Origin: JBDROU01 sp043809745 [NCBI: bacterium]
GTDB lineage: Bacteria; Elusimicrobiota; JBDRMW01
Assembly (NCBI GenBank): GCA_043809745.1
Contig: JBDROU010000036.1
Coordinates: 1-44,798 of the forward strand
Length of the DNA: 44,798 nucleotides
Reading direction: 5' to 3'
Shown here: in pieces, positions 24,093-34,200 of the stretch
Layout: every line of letters begins with the position of its first letter
How positions within the stretch are numbered: position 1 is the first letter of the stretch
Made by a program: the position numbers and the translations under genes
Notes under the pieces: generated by a model
Told to the model about the DNA's origin: nothing
The model's input: only the letters and a program-made list of their open reading frames with translations
The model's database searches: none

Positions 24093-26504
24093 TTATTTAG
24101 TTATAAGTGATTTGGCTACATTAACGGCTTCCATGGCATCTTTTGCATAACCGTCCGCTCCTATCTCCTGAGCAAAGATTCGTGTTACCGCAGCACCGCC
24201 TATAATTATGGGGACTGAAAGATTAAATTCTTCTTTTGTTTTTATAACTTCCTTCATGGCTATCATTGTTGTTGTCATTAATGCAGAAAGGCCTATTATG
24301 TCAACTTTATGTTTTTTAGCTCCCTCAATTATTGTTTTTGTTTGCACATTTTTTCCGAGGTCAATAACCTGCCAGCCGTAGCTCTCCATTACAGCAGCTA
24401 CAATATTTTTGCCAATATCATGAATATCGCCCTTAACTGTGGCAAGCAGTATCTTTCCGGTAAATCTTATCTCGTCTTTAGAGAGTGAGTTTTTTAAATA
24501 ACTAAACCCAAGTTGCATTGTTTCTGCAGCAAGGAGCACCTGAGGCAGGAATAGCTGCTTTCTTTCAAATTTTTCTCCAACTTCAGTTAATGCTTTTATA
24601 AGTATGGTATTATTTATTTGCAGCGGCGGCATATTTTGTTTAAGCAATGCCTGTATAGATGAGACTATTAAGTCTTTTCTTCCTTCAATTATACTGTTAT
24701 AAAGTATTTCCTGTTGATTGAGAGGAGCCGTTAATCTTTTCTTTTGTTGTGGTTTCTGAACAGTCGAGCCATATTTTTTTATATAAGACAAACAGGATTT
24801 GTCTTTACCTGTAAGCGCTTTGTATGCATACTCATTAAATATGTTCCATTTATGATACGGATTAATTATTGCGAAATCCAGACCTGCCTTCTTTGCCATT
24901 TTTAGAAAAGTAGAGTTTATTAATTCTCGGTTGGGCAGTCCGTAGCTTATATTGCTTACTCCAAGAACAGTTTTTATTTTGAGTTTATTTTTACAGATTC
25001 TGATTGCTTTTAGCGTTTCTTTAGCCTGGTTTTGCTGTGTGCTTAAAGAGAGGGTAAGATTATCTATAAGAATATCAGTTTGAGGAATTCCGATTTTTAA
25101 TGCCTGAGTGATTATTTTTTTTGCAATTTTTATTCTGTCTTTAGCGCTTTCCGGTATACCTGCATCATCCATAGTTAAGCATATTAATGCGGCACCATAT
25201 CTTTTAGCCAGTGGAAGGATTTTCTCAAGTTTTGAATCCTCACCGTTTACAGAATTAATTAATGGTTTTCCTGTAGATTGTTTTAAGCCTGCTTCTAATG
25301 CTTCAGTTGAACTTGAATCAATGCATATTGGCAGATCAACAAGCGATTGAACTAACTCACAAGCTTTTGCCAGGAGCTTATTTTCGTCACCTCCCGGCAA
25401 GCCCATATTTACATCAATTAAATCTGCTCCGTTCTTTGCTTGTTCGCGAGCATCATGCATAATTGTAGTAAAATTATTATGCCTTAACTCTTCTTGTAGT
25501 AATTTTCGTCCTGTTGGATTAATACGCTCGCCTATAATAGTAATTTTCTTTAATGAATTTACCTCAATGGTTTTAGTTCTTGAAGACAACCTGAGAGGTA
25601 TATTTATTTTTCTTTTTTTTGATTTAGACTTTTTTGCAAGTTCAGCAAGAGCTCCAATAAACTCCGGAGTAGTTCCGCAGCAACCGCCGAGAAGATTCGC
25701 GCCTAGTTTAATAAATTGCTTTGAATAATATATAAACTCTTTGACAGTGCCAGGGAACACAGTCTCATTATTGATTAGTTGTGGTAAGCCTCTATTTGGT
25801 TTAACAGAAATAGGCAGGTTTGTGTATTTTACTAACTTTTTTAAGAGCGGCAAAAGATGTTTGGGACCTACACTGCAGTTAAAACCTATAGAATCTGCGC
25901 CCATAGATTGAACCACGTTTGCAAAAGTGCTTATATCAGTTCCTGTTACGGTTCTGCCTTCTTTAGTAAATGTAGCAGAAACAATAATAGGACCCCGAAA
26001 GTTATCTTTAGAAGCTAGTAGTGCAGCTTTGATCTCCCTGATGTCTGACATTGTTTCAATTACTATAATATCTGCATCAGCATCGGCAAAAGCCTTTGCC
26101 TGTTCGGCAAAGTGCGCATAGGCTTCATCAAACTCTATTGTGCCTATAGGGGTTAAGAAATATCCTAGCGGTCCCATGCCCCCGGCAACAAAGGCCTCAT
26201 AGTGCTTCGCAGCTTCTTTGGCAAGTTTAACGGCAGATGTATTGATTAAATGTGTTTTGTTTTGTAAATTGTACTCTTTTAATTTATATGAAGTTGCGCC
26301 GAATGTATTTGTAAATATTATGTTTGAACCTGATTCAAGGTAAGCATCGTGCACCGATTGAACAGCTCCAGGATTTATAATATTAAGTTCCTCAGGCGCT
26401 TGTCCGGGGTGTAATCCGCAGTCCTGAAGCAGTGTTCCCATAGCACCATCTGTAATCAATATCTTGTTGCTTATTATTTGCTTGAATAACTTTTTATCTA
26501 GCAT
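24093..26504 (-). CDS. metH: Cobalamin-dependent methionine synthase without reactivation domain
   Basis: The 803 residues carry, in order: a homocysteine-binding domain with zinc ligands Cys210, Cys275 and Cys276 (in FNCSVGP and GGCCGTT); a pterin-binding methyltetrahydrofolate domain starting near GERINPTGR (~residue 325); a helical B12 cap; and a B12-binding domain whose DIHDIGKN motif holds the cobalt ligand His695. The SAM-binding reactivation domain found at the end of E. coli MetH (1227 residues) is absent and is encoded by the next gene upstream in the operon, 12 bases away. The protein methylates homocysteine in the cytoplasm. No B12 or SAM riboswitch was recognised upstream. The start at 26504 is the first Met before the conserved LITDGAMGTLL. 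Confidence 0.95.
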   Translation of the reverse strand: MLDKKLFKQIISNKILITDGAMGTLLQDCGLHPGQAPEELNIINPGAVQSVHDAYLESGSNIIFTNTFGATSYKLKEYNLQNKTHLINTSAVKLAKEAAKHYEAFVAGGMGPLGYFLTPIGTIEFDEAYAHFAEQAKAFADADADIIVIETMSDIREIKAALLASKDNFRGPIIVSATFTKEGRTVTGTDISTFANVVQSMGADSIGFNCSVGPKHLLPLLKKLVKYTNLPISVKPNRGLPQLINNETVFPGTVKEFIYYSKQFIKLGANLLGGCCGTTPEFIGALAELAKKSKSKKRKINIPLRLSSRTKTIEVNSLKKITIIGERINPTGRKLLQEELRHNNFTTIMHDAREQAKNGADLIDVNMGLPGGDENKLLAKACELVQSLVDLPICIDSSSTEALEAGLKQSTGKPLINSVNGEDSKLEKILPLAKRYGAALICLTMDDAGIPESAKDRIKIAKKIITQALKIGIPQTDILIDNLTLSLSTQQNQAKETLKAIRICKNKLKIKTVLGVSNISYGLPNRELINSTFLKMAKKAGLDFAIINPYHKWNIFNEYAYKALTGKDKSCLSYIKKYGSTVQKPQQKKRLTAPLNQQEILYNSIIEGRKDLIVSSIQALLKQNMPPLQINNTILIKALTEVGEKFERKQLFLPQVLLAAETMQLGFSYLKNSLSKDEIRFTGKILLATVKGDIHDIGKNIVAAVMESYGWQVIDLGKNVQTKTIIEGAKKHKVDIIGLSALMTTTMIAMKEVIKTKEEFNLSVPIIIGGAAVTRIFAQEIGADGYAKDAMEAVNVAKSLITK

Positions 26505-26516
26505 ATTAGGTATCTG

Positions 26517-27137
26517 TCATTTAGTTTTTGATTTAAGACCTATCAATGCGCTTATAGATTTTTCGGGGGTCATTATAAAATTATCGTTCAGTTCTACGCC
26601 GATTTTTTTTGCGCTTAGAAGTCCTAAAAAGTTTTTCTGGGCGCTTATGTGCCAATCGCCATAACCAGGAGAGTATCTCTTTGTTAAGATAAAGTCCTTT
26701 TTGGCAAACTCACTTTCTGCTGACTTATTTAGCTTATCAGCGTATGTTTCTATGGCTACAGAACCGCAGGCATCCAGTAACATTGCCTGGGTTGGTTCAT
26801 TCTGCTTAAAAAAATGATCTCTCTTATTTTCGAGTTTAGGCCCTATAGTTATAACAAACGAGAAAACCTTACTGCAGCACTGCAAAAGATTTGAAACATT
26901 CTTACTCTCTATAATAAATCCATTATCCAATTTAAGTGAGGATTCACTAAACTTGTCAATATTTGATATATTAACTATTTGTTTAGGCTGTATAAGCATA
27001 TGGGCTAAATCTAGAATAGCAGTTACAAGCCCTACAAAGCTCCTGCTCACTTCCTGTTTTTTATCAATATAGCCTAATCTTTTCAGCAGGGCTTTCCTGT
27101 CAATTGCAATATTTTGGATCAGATTAATATTATACAT
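26517..27137 (-). CDS. Stand-alone MetH reactivation-domain-like protein
   Basis: This 206-residue protein matches the methionine synthase activation domain (Met_synt_B12, PF02965). It has the SAM-binding motif RYSPGYG (R154-Y159), and the later SAQKNFLGLL and GVELNDNFIMTPEKSISALIGL stretches. In E. coli this domain lets SAM re-methylate cob(II)alamin after accidental oxidation. Here it is a separate gene 12 bases ahead of metH, so it probably acts in trans on the truncated MetH. The start at 27137 has an AGGTGA site about 9 bases upstream. The N-terminal half is less conserved. Similar separate activation proteins exist in anaerobes, some acting on other corrinoid proteins, but the context favours MetH. 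Confidence 0.85.
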   Translation of the reverse strand: MYNINLIQNIAIDRKALLKRLGYIDKKQEVSRSFVGLVTAILDLAHMLIQPKQIVNISNIDKFSESSLKLDNGFIIESKNVSNLLQCCSKVFSFVITIGPKLENKRDHFFKQNEPTQAMLLDACGSVAIETYADKLNKSAESEFAKKDFILTKRYSPGYGDWHISAQKNFLGLLSAKKIGVELNDNFIMTPEKSISALIGLKSKTK

Positions 27138-27257
27138 AGAATTAATTCACCTAAGTTCCGCTTAATAAGTCAAGCAGACATAGTATATAGTAATAATTAA
27201 GAATTGTAAATCCCGATATAAATTAGATTGATTATTTACTTGCCTAAGTAGTATTAT

Positions 27258-27584
27258 ATGGATAAATTTCAAGCCGTAAATAATGGAGATTTTGTGATAG
27301 TTAAAGAAATAAAATATAAACAATATTCCTTCACCGGTTTTGAAATTGAGATGCCTCATGCCCCATTAATCCTGGTTAAGGCAAAGAATGGTTATGTTAT
27401 GTGCGGGTATTTGGATATCACCGCAGCTGAAAAGCTGGGCGACTGTGCTGCAATCGTTAGAGGTGTTAAAAGTATTAAAGAATTAATTAAAAAAGAAGTT
27501 ACGGATGTGACACCAGCTGCGAAATTAAAGAACGTAAAAATCGGAATAACCGGCCTTCAGGCGCTCATAAAAATGGCCAAATAG
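27258..27584 (+). CDS. DUF1805 family protein
   Basis: This 108-residue protein matches the DUF1805 family (YunC-like, PF08827) in length and sequence, with the conserved centre PLILVKAKNGYVMCGYLD and AEKLGDCAAIVRGVKS. The structure of a family member is known but its function is not. No signal peptide or membrane segment is seen, so it is probably cytoplasmic. It starts a plus-strand run that diverges from the metH operon across a 120-base gap, and the next gene follows after 11 bases. No strong ribosome-binding site precedes the ATG at 27258. Confidence 0.85.
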   Translation: MDKFQAVNNGDFVIVKEIKYKQYSFTGFEIEMPHAPLILVKAKNGYVMCGYLDITAAEKLGDCAAIVRGVKSIKELIKKEVTDVTPAAKLKNVKIGITGLQALIKMAK

Positions 27585-27595
27585 TAAGAACAACA

Positions 27596-28678
27596 ATGCA
27601 AAAAATTAACTTAAAATTAGCGGTATTAACTCTCATCTTTTCGTTTATGTTTTTAAGGCAAATCACATGTAATGATGAGATTGAAAAGATAGAATACTAT
27701 AAAACCGGGCCTTATGCTGTCCAAACAGAAGAATTTACTGATTTAATTGATCCTGATCGGGACAATAGAAATGTTCCGTTAAAAGTATTTTTTCCCGAAG
27801 AAGGTGAAAATTATCCGCTGGTAATCATGTCTCATGGAGCAATGGGGAATTTGGAATCTATGATTTACCAAGCAGAGCATCTCGCCAGTCACGGATACGT
27901 AGTTATTTGTACAGAACATGTATTTAGCAATAGTAAGATTATGAAATATTATAGAAGCAGGGCAGGAGGAAGGAAAAGTTTAAAACAGATTATTCAAATT
28001 ATGCTGAGAGATACCCGAGAAAGGCTGCAAAGGCCTAGAGATATCAGTTTTGCTATTGATAAAGCTGAAATATGGAACAAAAGCAATAAAACCCTTAAAA
28101 ATAAAATTAATGCAAATAAAATAGCTGTTATGGGTCATTCGTACGGTGCATATACTACGCTTCTAATTTGCGGTGCACAAACTATTTTAGATACGCTTAA
28201 TCCATCCGTTGACCCGGGAAAAGGATTAGCCGGTGATTACAGCGATGTCCGCGTGAAATTCGGGCTTGCATTATCTCCTCAAGGACCTGGACTCTTGTTT
28301 AATGAAGATAGTTATAAAACAATTGATCGTCCTCTGGTTTGTTTGTCCGGCACAAAGGATTTGCAGGAATCAGTTGCTTCAGGCAAGCCTTTACCGGCTG
28401 AAACGAGGTTAAAACCGTTTTTATTGGCACCTCCTAAAAATAAGTACTGTCTATGGCTTGAGAATGCTGATCATCTTTCCTTCGCTCAAAATAAGGCGAC
28501 AGTTTTTTTACCTTCCCGGGTTCGTAAAGATGTGCAGCGAATAACCAAAGCTATGATGGTAATATCTTGCGATCATTTTTTGAAGGGTAAAAAAGAAGCG
28601 TCAGAAAAGTTAAATAAGGAATATTTTAATTCTTTGTGTGGAAGGGTTGTTGCTAAAATAAAGTGGTATGAGAAATAG
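27596..28678 (+). CDS. Exported alpha/beta hydrolase
   Basis: This 360-residue protein has an N-terminal signal sequence (hydrophobic residues ~8-22) and an alpha/beta-hydrolase fold. The oxyanion region is MSHGAMGN, the nucleophile elbow is GHSYGAYT with Ser182, and the likely catalytic His is His293 in ENADHLSFA. The layout resembles dienelactone hydrolase or platelet-activating-factor acetylhydrolase-like lipases and esterases. The substrate is unknown. It probably acts in the periplasm. It lies 11 bases after the DUF1805 gene, so the two may be co-transcribed. Confidence 0.8.
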   Translation: MQKINLKLAVLTLIFSFMFLRQITCNDEIEKIEYYKTGPYAVQTEEFTDLIDPDRDNRNVPLKVFFPEEGENYPLVIMSHGAMGNLESMIYQAEHLASHGYVVICTEHVFSNSKIMKYYRSRAGGRKSLKQIIQIMLRDTRERLQRPRDISFAIDKAEIWNKSNKTLKNKINANKIAVMGHSYGAYTTLLICGAQTILDTLNPSVDPGKGLAGDYSDVRVKFGLALSPQGPGLLFNEDSYKTIDRPLVCLSGTKDLQESVASGKPLPAETRLKPFLLAPPKNKYCLWLENADHLSFAQNKATVFLPSRVRKDVQRITKAMMVISCDHFLKGKKEASEKLNKEYFNSLCGRVVAKIKWYEK

Positions 28679-28791
28679 ATAAGTGGATTCACTATACGAC
28701 AATGCCAGTAATTCTGCATACCTGATATGTCTTGTAAACACACTAAATTAATAAAAATGACTCTAGTCTTTTTTTTATATAAAATATTAGC

Positions 28792-30168
28792 ATGAACATT
28801 AAAATCGGTCATAGGATAAGAGTAACAGGCGAAAAGCTTATTTACGGCGGCAGCTGCTTAAGCAAATTAAATGATTTTATTATTTTTACGCCTTATCTTA
28901 TTCCCGGCGAACGCGCGGAAGTTCTTGTTGTTAAGAAAACTAGCAGTTATGCGATAACAAAAATACTTAAGTTAGAAAAAGATTCAAAATACCGAATATC
29001 TCCACCCTGCCCGTACCATTTTAAGATTCGCCAAAATGAATTTAATGTATGCGGCGGTTGCGCCTGGCAGCATATTGAATATAATCATCAGCTTTTCTGG
29101 AAAAAGAAGATTTTTCAGGAGATATTCTTTTCCATTAATAATACTGTCATTAACGATATTCAGATTGAAGGCATGAACGAACCCTGGGATTTCAGGCACA
29201 AAATACAAGTGCCGGTTGAATACAAGCATGGAGATGTAAAAACAGGGTTTTATAAGCCTCAGTCGCACAACGTTGTTGACATAGATAAATGCCTTATTCA
29301 AAATGAGCTGGGGAATAGGATTTTTCAGACTATAAGAGGTTTGCTGAATGAATTTTACAGGAATAAAAGTTTTGGATCATATTCCAATTTTTCGCGTCAT
29401 ATTCTTATTCGCGTTAGTTCTAATGAACGCGAAGGATTGGTATGTTTTATAACCAGGGGCAGGGAATTCCCAAAGAAAGAGATATTTATTAAGAGAATAA
29501 CTAAATTCTTTCCGGAAGTTAAAGGAATATCCCAGAACATAAATTCAAGAACAACGAATGTAATTTTGGGTGAAAAGACAAAACAGCTGTGGGGCGATGG
29601 ATTTATTAAGGATGCCATAGGACCGGCCGTATATTATGTCTCGCCGGAATCATTTTTCCAGACAAATCCAAAGCAGACGCTGGTGCTTTATAATTATGTA
29701 AAATCTATTTTAACAAAGGGCAGGATTGTATTGGATTTATACAGCGGCAGCGGCGGTATAGGGCTTTTCATAGCTGATGCTGCAAAAAAAGTGATAGGAA
29801 TTGAAGAAAATATCGCGGCTGTTAAAAATGCGGTTCATTCTGCAAGAATGAATAGATTTGACCATTGCGTTTTCATACATGGCAGCGTTGAAAAAGTATT
29901 GCAAAGGCTTGCGGTGGAGCTGCATAGCGAGGGTGAACCGTTAAATGCAATAGTTAATCCGCCCCGTTCCGGTTGTTCTGTTTCCTTCTTGAAGTCTTTA
30001 GTAACATTCAAACCGGCAGAGATCATATATGTATCCTGCAATCCCATTACATTAATGCGTGATTTAAAGATTCTTCTGACTCATTACAAAATTGAAAAGG
30101 CAAAGATTTTTGATTTATTCCCTCATATGTATCATATGGAATCAGTAGTTAAATTGGTTAAGAGATAA
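28792..30168 (+). CDS. rlmD: 23S rRNA (uracil-5-)-methyltransferase, RlmD/TrmA family
   Basis: This 458-residue protein has an N-terminal TRAM-like domain (1-~60), then the iron-sulfur cysteines Cys73, Cys87, Cys90 and Cys167. This is the RumA/RlmD pattern, though the first spacing is 13 residues rather than the usual 5. The SAM-binding segment is LDLYSGSGGIGLF. The catalytic part has NPPRSGCS and VSCNPITLMRDL, with the nucleophile Cys416. It transfers a methyl group from SAM to C5 of a uridine in 23S rRNA (or tRNA). A histidine kinase gene follows after 23 bases. No clear ribosome-binding site is seen at 28792. The family is certain; the exact RNA position is inferred. Confidence 0.88.
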   Translation: MNIKIGHRIRVTGEKLIYGGSCLSKLNDFIIFTPYLIPGERAEVLVVKKTSSYAITKILKLEKDSKYRISPPCPYHFKIRQNEFNVCGGCAWQHIEYNHQLFWKKKIFQEIFFSINNTVINDIQIEGMNEPWDFRHKIQVPVEYKHGDVKTGFYKPQSHNVVDIDKCLIQNELGNRIFQTIRGLLNEFYRNKSFGSYSNFSRHILIRVSSNEREGLVCFITRGREFPKKEIFIKRITKFFPEVKGISQNINSRTTNVILGEKTKQLWGDGFIKDAIGPAVYYVSPESFFQTNPKQTLVLYNYVKSILTKGRIVLDLYSGSGGIGLFIADAAKKVIGIEENIAAVKNAVHSARMNRFDHCVFIHGSVEKVLQRLAVELHSEGEPLNAIVNPPRSGCSVSFLKSLVTFKPAEIIYVSCNPITLMRDLKILLTHYKIEKAKIFDLFPHMYHMESVVKLVKR

Positions 30169-30191
30169 TTAATTAAGGAGAAGGTAAAGAT

Positions 30192-31223
30192 ATGCAAAGC
30201 GGAATAATAGTTTTAAGCGAATCTGCAGAGGTTGCATTTTGGAACAAAGGCGCGGAGAGTATAACAGGAATACAAAACTCAGAAGTAGCAGGTCAGGATG
30301 TTTGGAGCAGCTTCGTTTTAGACTTGGAACAATCAAATAGCAAAAAACTCTTTGAAAATAAAAAAATGTTTCTAAAGGAACTCGGAAGCAAAGAGGAGAT
30401 CAATTTTGAGGCATTTTATTATCACAAAAAATATATGAGAAGGCTCTGTCTCAGACTTACAATATTCCCTTATTGGGAGATTAAGGATGTTCTTAAGGGC
30501 AGCATAGTAGTGTTCCAGGATGCGACAAAAGACCAGGAAACTCAGGCATTGCAGGACAAGTGGCGCAGTATGGTTGTTCATGATTTAAAATCACCGCTTA
30601 CTTCCATAATGGGATCCAACCAGATATTAAGAAAATCTAAAAATATAAGTGTTCGCTCGAAAAGGCTTTTGAGATTAAGCGACGAAGCTTCCAGAGAAAT
30701 ACTGGATCTGGTTAATATGTATTTGGATATATCGAAGATTAATGCAAGTATGTATTCCGTAAAGAAAGCAAATCTAAAGCTTAAGCCATTGGTGAAGAGG
30801 TGCGTAAGAAGGCACAAATATATTCAGGATAAAAAAAATATAAGAATTGATATTTTTGTGGATGAGAAACTAAAAATAAAGACGGACATACAATTATTGG
30901 GCAGGGTGCTCGGGAACTTAATAGATAATGCCATAAAATATACACACAAAGGCGGAAAGGTAAGCGTGTTTGTAGTTCATGAAACGGCAGATAAGACCCT
31001 GTTCAGTGTTTCGGATAATGGCTGCGGTATTGAGAGAAAGTATCTGCCTCATATTTTTGATAGATTTTTCCAGGTGGAGTTTAAGAACAGGGCTTTACAT
31101 CAAGGGGTGGGGCTTGGTCTTTATTTTTGCCGTCTTGCGGTTGATACCTTGGGCGGAAGTATCTGGGTTAACTCAAAGAAAAATCAGGGGACCACATTTA
31201 GCTTTATCCTGCCAGATAAATAA
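30192..31223 (+). CDS. Cytoplasmic PAS-domain sensor histidine kinase
   Basis: The 343 residues hold a PAS domain (~1-115, with GIIVLSESAEVAFWNKGAE), then a HisKA dimerisation segment with phospho-acceptor His130 in MVVHDLKSPL. The ATPase domain shows the N box (NLIDNAIKYT), G1 (SDNGCGIE), F box (IFDRFF) and G2 (GVGLGLYF). It has no signal peptide or membrane span, so it senses a cytoplasmic or PAS-bound signal. No response regulator gene is adjacent, so it is an orphan. It lies between an rRNA methyltransferase gene (23 bases before) and mfd (2 bases after), suggesting one transcript. An in-frame stop just upstream fixes the N-terminus at 30192, with AAGGAGAAGG ahead of it. Confidence 0.9.
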   Translation: MQSGIIVLSESAEVAFWNKGAESITGIQNSEVAGQDVWSSFVLDLEQSNSKKLFENKKMFLKELGSKEEINFEAFYYHKKYMRRLCLRLTIFPYWEIKDVLKGSIVVFQDATKDQETQALQDKWRSMVVHDLKSPLTSIMGSNQILRKSKNISVRSKRLLRLSDEASREILDLVNMYLDISKINASMYSVKKANLKLKPLVKRCVRRHKYIQDKKNIRIDIFVDEKLKIKTDIQLLGRVLGNLIDNAIKYTHKGGKVSVFVVHETADKTLFSVSDNGCGIERKYLPHIFDRFFQVEFKNRALHQGVGLGLYFCRLAVDTLGGSIWVNSKKNQGTTFSFILPDK

Positions 31224-31225
31224 AG

Positions 31226-34200
31226 ATGCTAGAACAATTCTTAAGTACATTTCATGAAGATAATAATTACAAAGTAAGCGGCCTGCCTGGCGGAGCCAAG
31301 GCTTTTTTTATTAATAACATAATTAAACTGGGATTTAATGTGGTTATTATTGAAAAAGATGAAGATGAAGCTCTCGTTCAGGAAGATAATATAAAAGCGC
31401 TTCAATATTTTTTCCCAAATAATAAGAATGCCCAAGTGGTATTATTTCCCGAGAATGATATTTGGCAGCAGAGTTTAGTATTAGGACTTATTACTTCTGC
31501 TGATATAATGAGCGGCAAAAGCGGGTTATGTCTTGTTGCCACAATGGAAGCCTGCAAAAAACCATTGCTCGATTCAAATGCGTTCAAAAACAAAACTATT
31601 AGAGTTGCAGTAGATGAGCAAACACCCTGGAGTGATTTTGTAAAAAAGTTGGTTGAAGCCGCTTATCAGAGGGTGGATTTTGTTGAATCTAAGGGTGAGT
31701 TTGCATCCCGAGGTGAAATTGTGGATGTTTGGCCGTCACATACGGCAAATCCGATGCGAATTGTATTTTTTGAAAATAAAATCGAGTCAATTAGGGAATT
31801 TGATGTATATACGCAAAGATCACATAATATACTGATCAACTTGCAGATTTTTCCGTTTAATGATTCCGGTAAGAATACGCTTGAAGATTATATCGAAAAA
31901 TATCTTAGCAAAACCGTGCTTTTTATAGATGAAGAGTCTGAAAATAAACCCGGAATATTTAATAAATATATTCTTTATAGTGCAGTGGGCAATCCGGATG
32001 CTGTTGATATGGGATTCTATCAAATGCAACCATTCAATAGAGATATCGAAAAATTTTCAGAGCAGCTAAGTGAATGGCATAGAGATGGCTCCAAAACTAC
32101 TATATTTTCACATACAATTGGCGAGGAGGAAAGATTAAAAGAGCTGCTCTTTTCTAAAAATCCTTTATTAGAAAAATACCCTGTTTGGGAGAGAAACAAT
32201 TTAGTTAAAGGCTTTATCTATCCTGCAGAAAAGATGATAGTAGTATCCAATGGTGAGATATTCAACAGATTCCAGAAGTCGTTCAGGAATGTAAACCTGT
32301 TTACAGGAAGAAAATTAGATAAGGTTGGGCAGCTTAAAGCAGGCGATTATGCTGTACACAAGATTTATGGGATAGGTAAATATTTGGGCTTGAAAAAGCT
32401 GGAAACAGATGGATCCCAAGGTGAATACATTACCTTGTCATATAAGAATGATGATAAGCTGTATGTACCTGTAGATGACTTTAAGCTAATACAAAAATAT
32501 GTTGGGGTAGAGGGTAAAAGGCCAAGGATATACTCACTGGATGGGTTCTCATGGGAAAGGGCGAAACTTAAAGTAAAAAAAAGCGTGGAGGAGTTTGCAA
32601 AGGAATTATTAAGGACTGCTGCATTAAGAGCTTCTCAGAAAGGCATGTCATTTGGAGAGGATTCATATTTAGAAAAAGAGTTTGAGCATCAATTTCCGTA
32701 CCAGGAAACTCCGGATCAATCTAAGAGTATCGATGAAGTAAAGTCTGATATGCGGTTAAATAAACCTATGGATAGAGTTTTATGCGGGGATGTAGGCTAC
32801 GGCAAAACTGAAGTTGCGCTTAGAGCAAGTTTAAAAGCAGTTGTAAATTCTACACAGGTGGCAATTCTGGTGCCAACCACGATTTTGGCAGAACAACATT
32901 TTCAAACATTTAGCGATAGGTTTGCGGACTTTCCTGTCAAACTTGAGATGCTTTCAAGGTTCAGAAAGGCCTCCAAACAAAAAAAGATCATACAAGATAT
33001 TAATAAAGGATTGCTGGATATTGTTATTGGGACGCACAGATTGCTGCAGAAAGATGTAGTTTTCAAGAATTTAGGGCTTTTAATTATTGACGAAGAACAT
33101 AGATTCGGTGTAAGCGATAAAGAAAAAATAAAAAAGTTTAAAGAGAATATTGATGTGCTAACCATGACTGCTACTCCTATACCAAGGACTCTCTATATGG
33201 GTTTCGCGGGTGTTAAGGATTTATCAATTATTGAAACACCTCCTGAAGGAAGGCAGCCGATTCATACTTTCGTTGGAGGATTCAGTGAAGAAGTTGTAAA
33301 AAAGGCATTTTATCAGGAGCTTAATAGAAACGGGCAGATATTCTATGTTTATAACAGAGTAGAAACAATGCACAGTAAGCTTAAATATCTGGAGAATCTT
33401 TTGCCGGGTGTAAGATTCGCGGTTGTTCACGGACAGATGAGAAGCTCTAAAATAGAAGACGCTATGTACCACTTCTTAAAAGGTGATTTTGATTGCTTAC
33501 TTTCTACAAGCATAATTGAGTCGGGGCTTGATATACCCAGGGTCAATACTCTGATTGTTGAAAATGCTCAAAATTTAGGGTTGGCGCAGCTTTACCAGCT
33601 GCGCGGAAGGGTAGGCAGGCAGAATAGGCAGGCCTATTGTTATTTGTTTTACACAGATGGGAAAGGGCTTACAGATGAAGCGAGAAAGCGATTAGAGGCG
33701 TTGAGAGAATTTACAGAATTAGGATCAGGGTTTAAGTTAGCATTAAGAGATCTGGAGATTAGAGGCGCCGGCAACATTCTTGGGAAGCAGCAACATGGGG
33801 CCATAAACGAGATTGGCTTTGATTTTTACGCTCAATTATTAAAGGAAGAAGTAGAAAAATTACAGGGGAAAAGGGTTCTAAAGGAAGAAGAGCAGTATCC
33901 AGAACTGCATCTTTCGTTAACAGCATACTTGCCGGAGGAGTATATCCCGACAGACACAGAGCGAATTTCATATTATAAGCGTATTCTAGCATCAAAGAGT
34001 GAAGACGATATCAAAGCAGTTAAAGAAGAAATGTTGGACAGATTTGGCAGCTGGGGAGAGGAAGTTGAAAACATATTTAAAGTAATTATATTCAGAAATC
34101 TTGCTGCAGGATTTGGTGTAAACTCAATTATACAACAAAAATCACAGTTGATTATTGGCCTTAACGCATCTAATAATAAGCTAAATGTTGATAAATTAAT

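Noticed and set aside
27138-27257. Cobalamin or SAM riboswitch ahead of the metH operon
   Set aside because: The gap is only 120 bases, with no B12-box-like sequence or strong stems. No support for either class.
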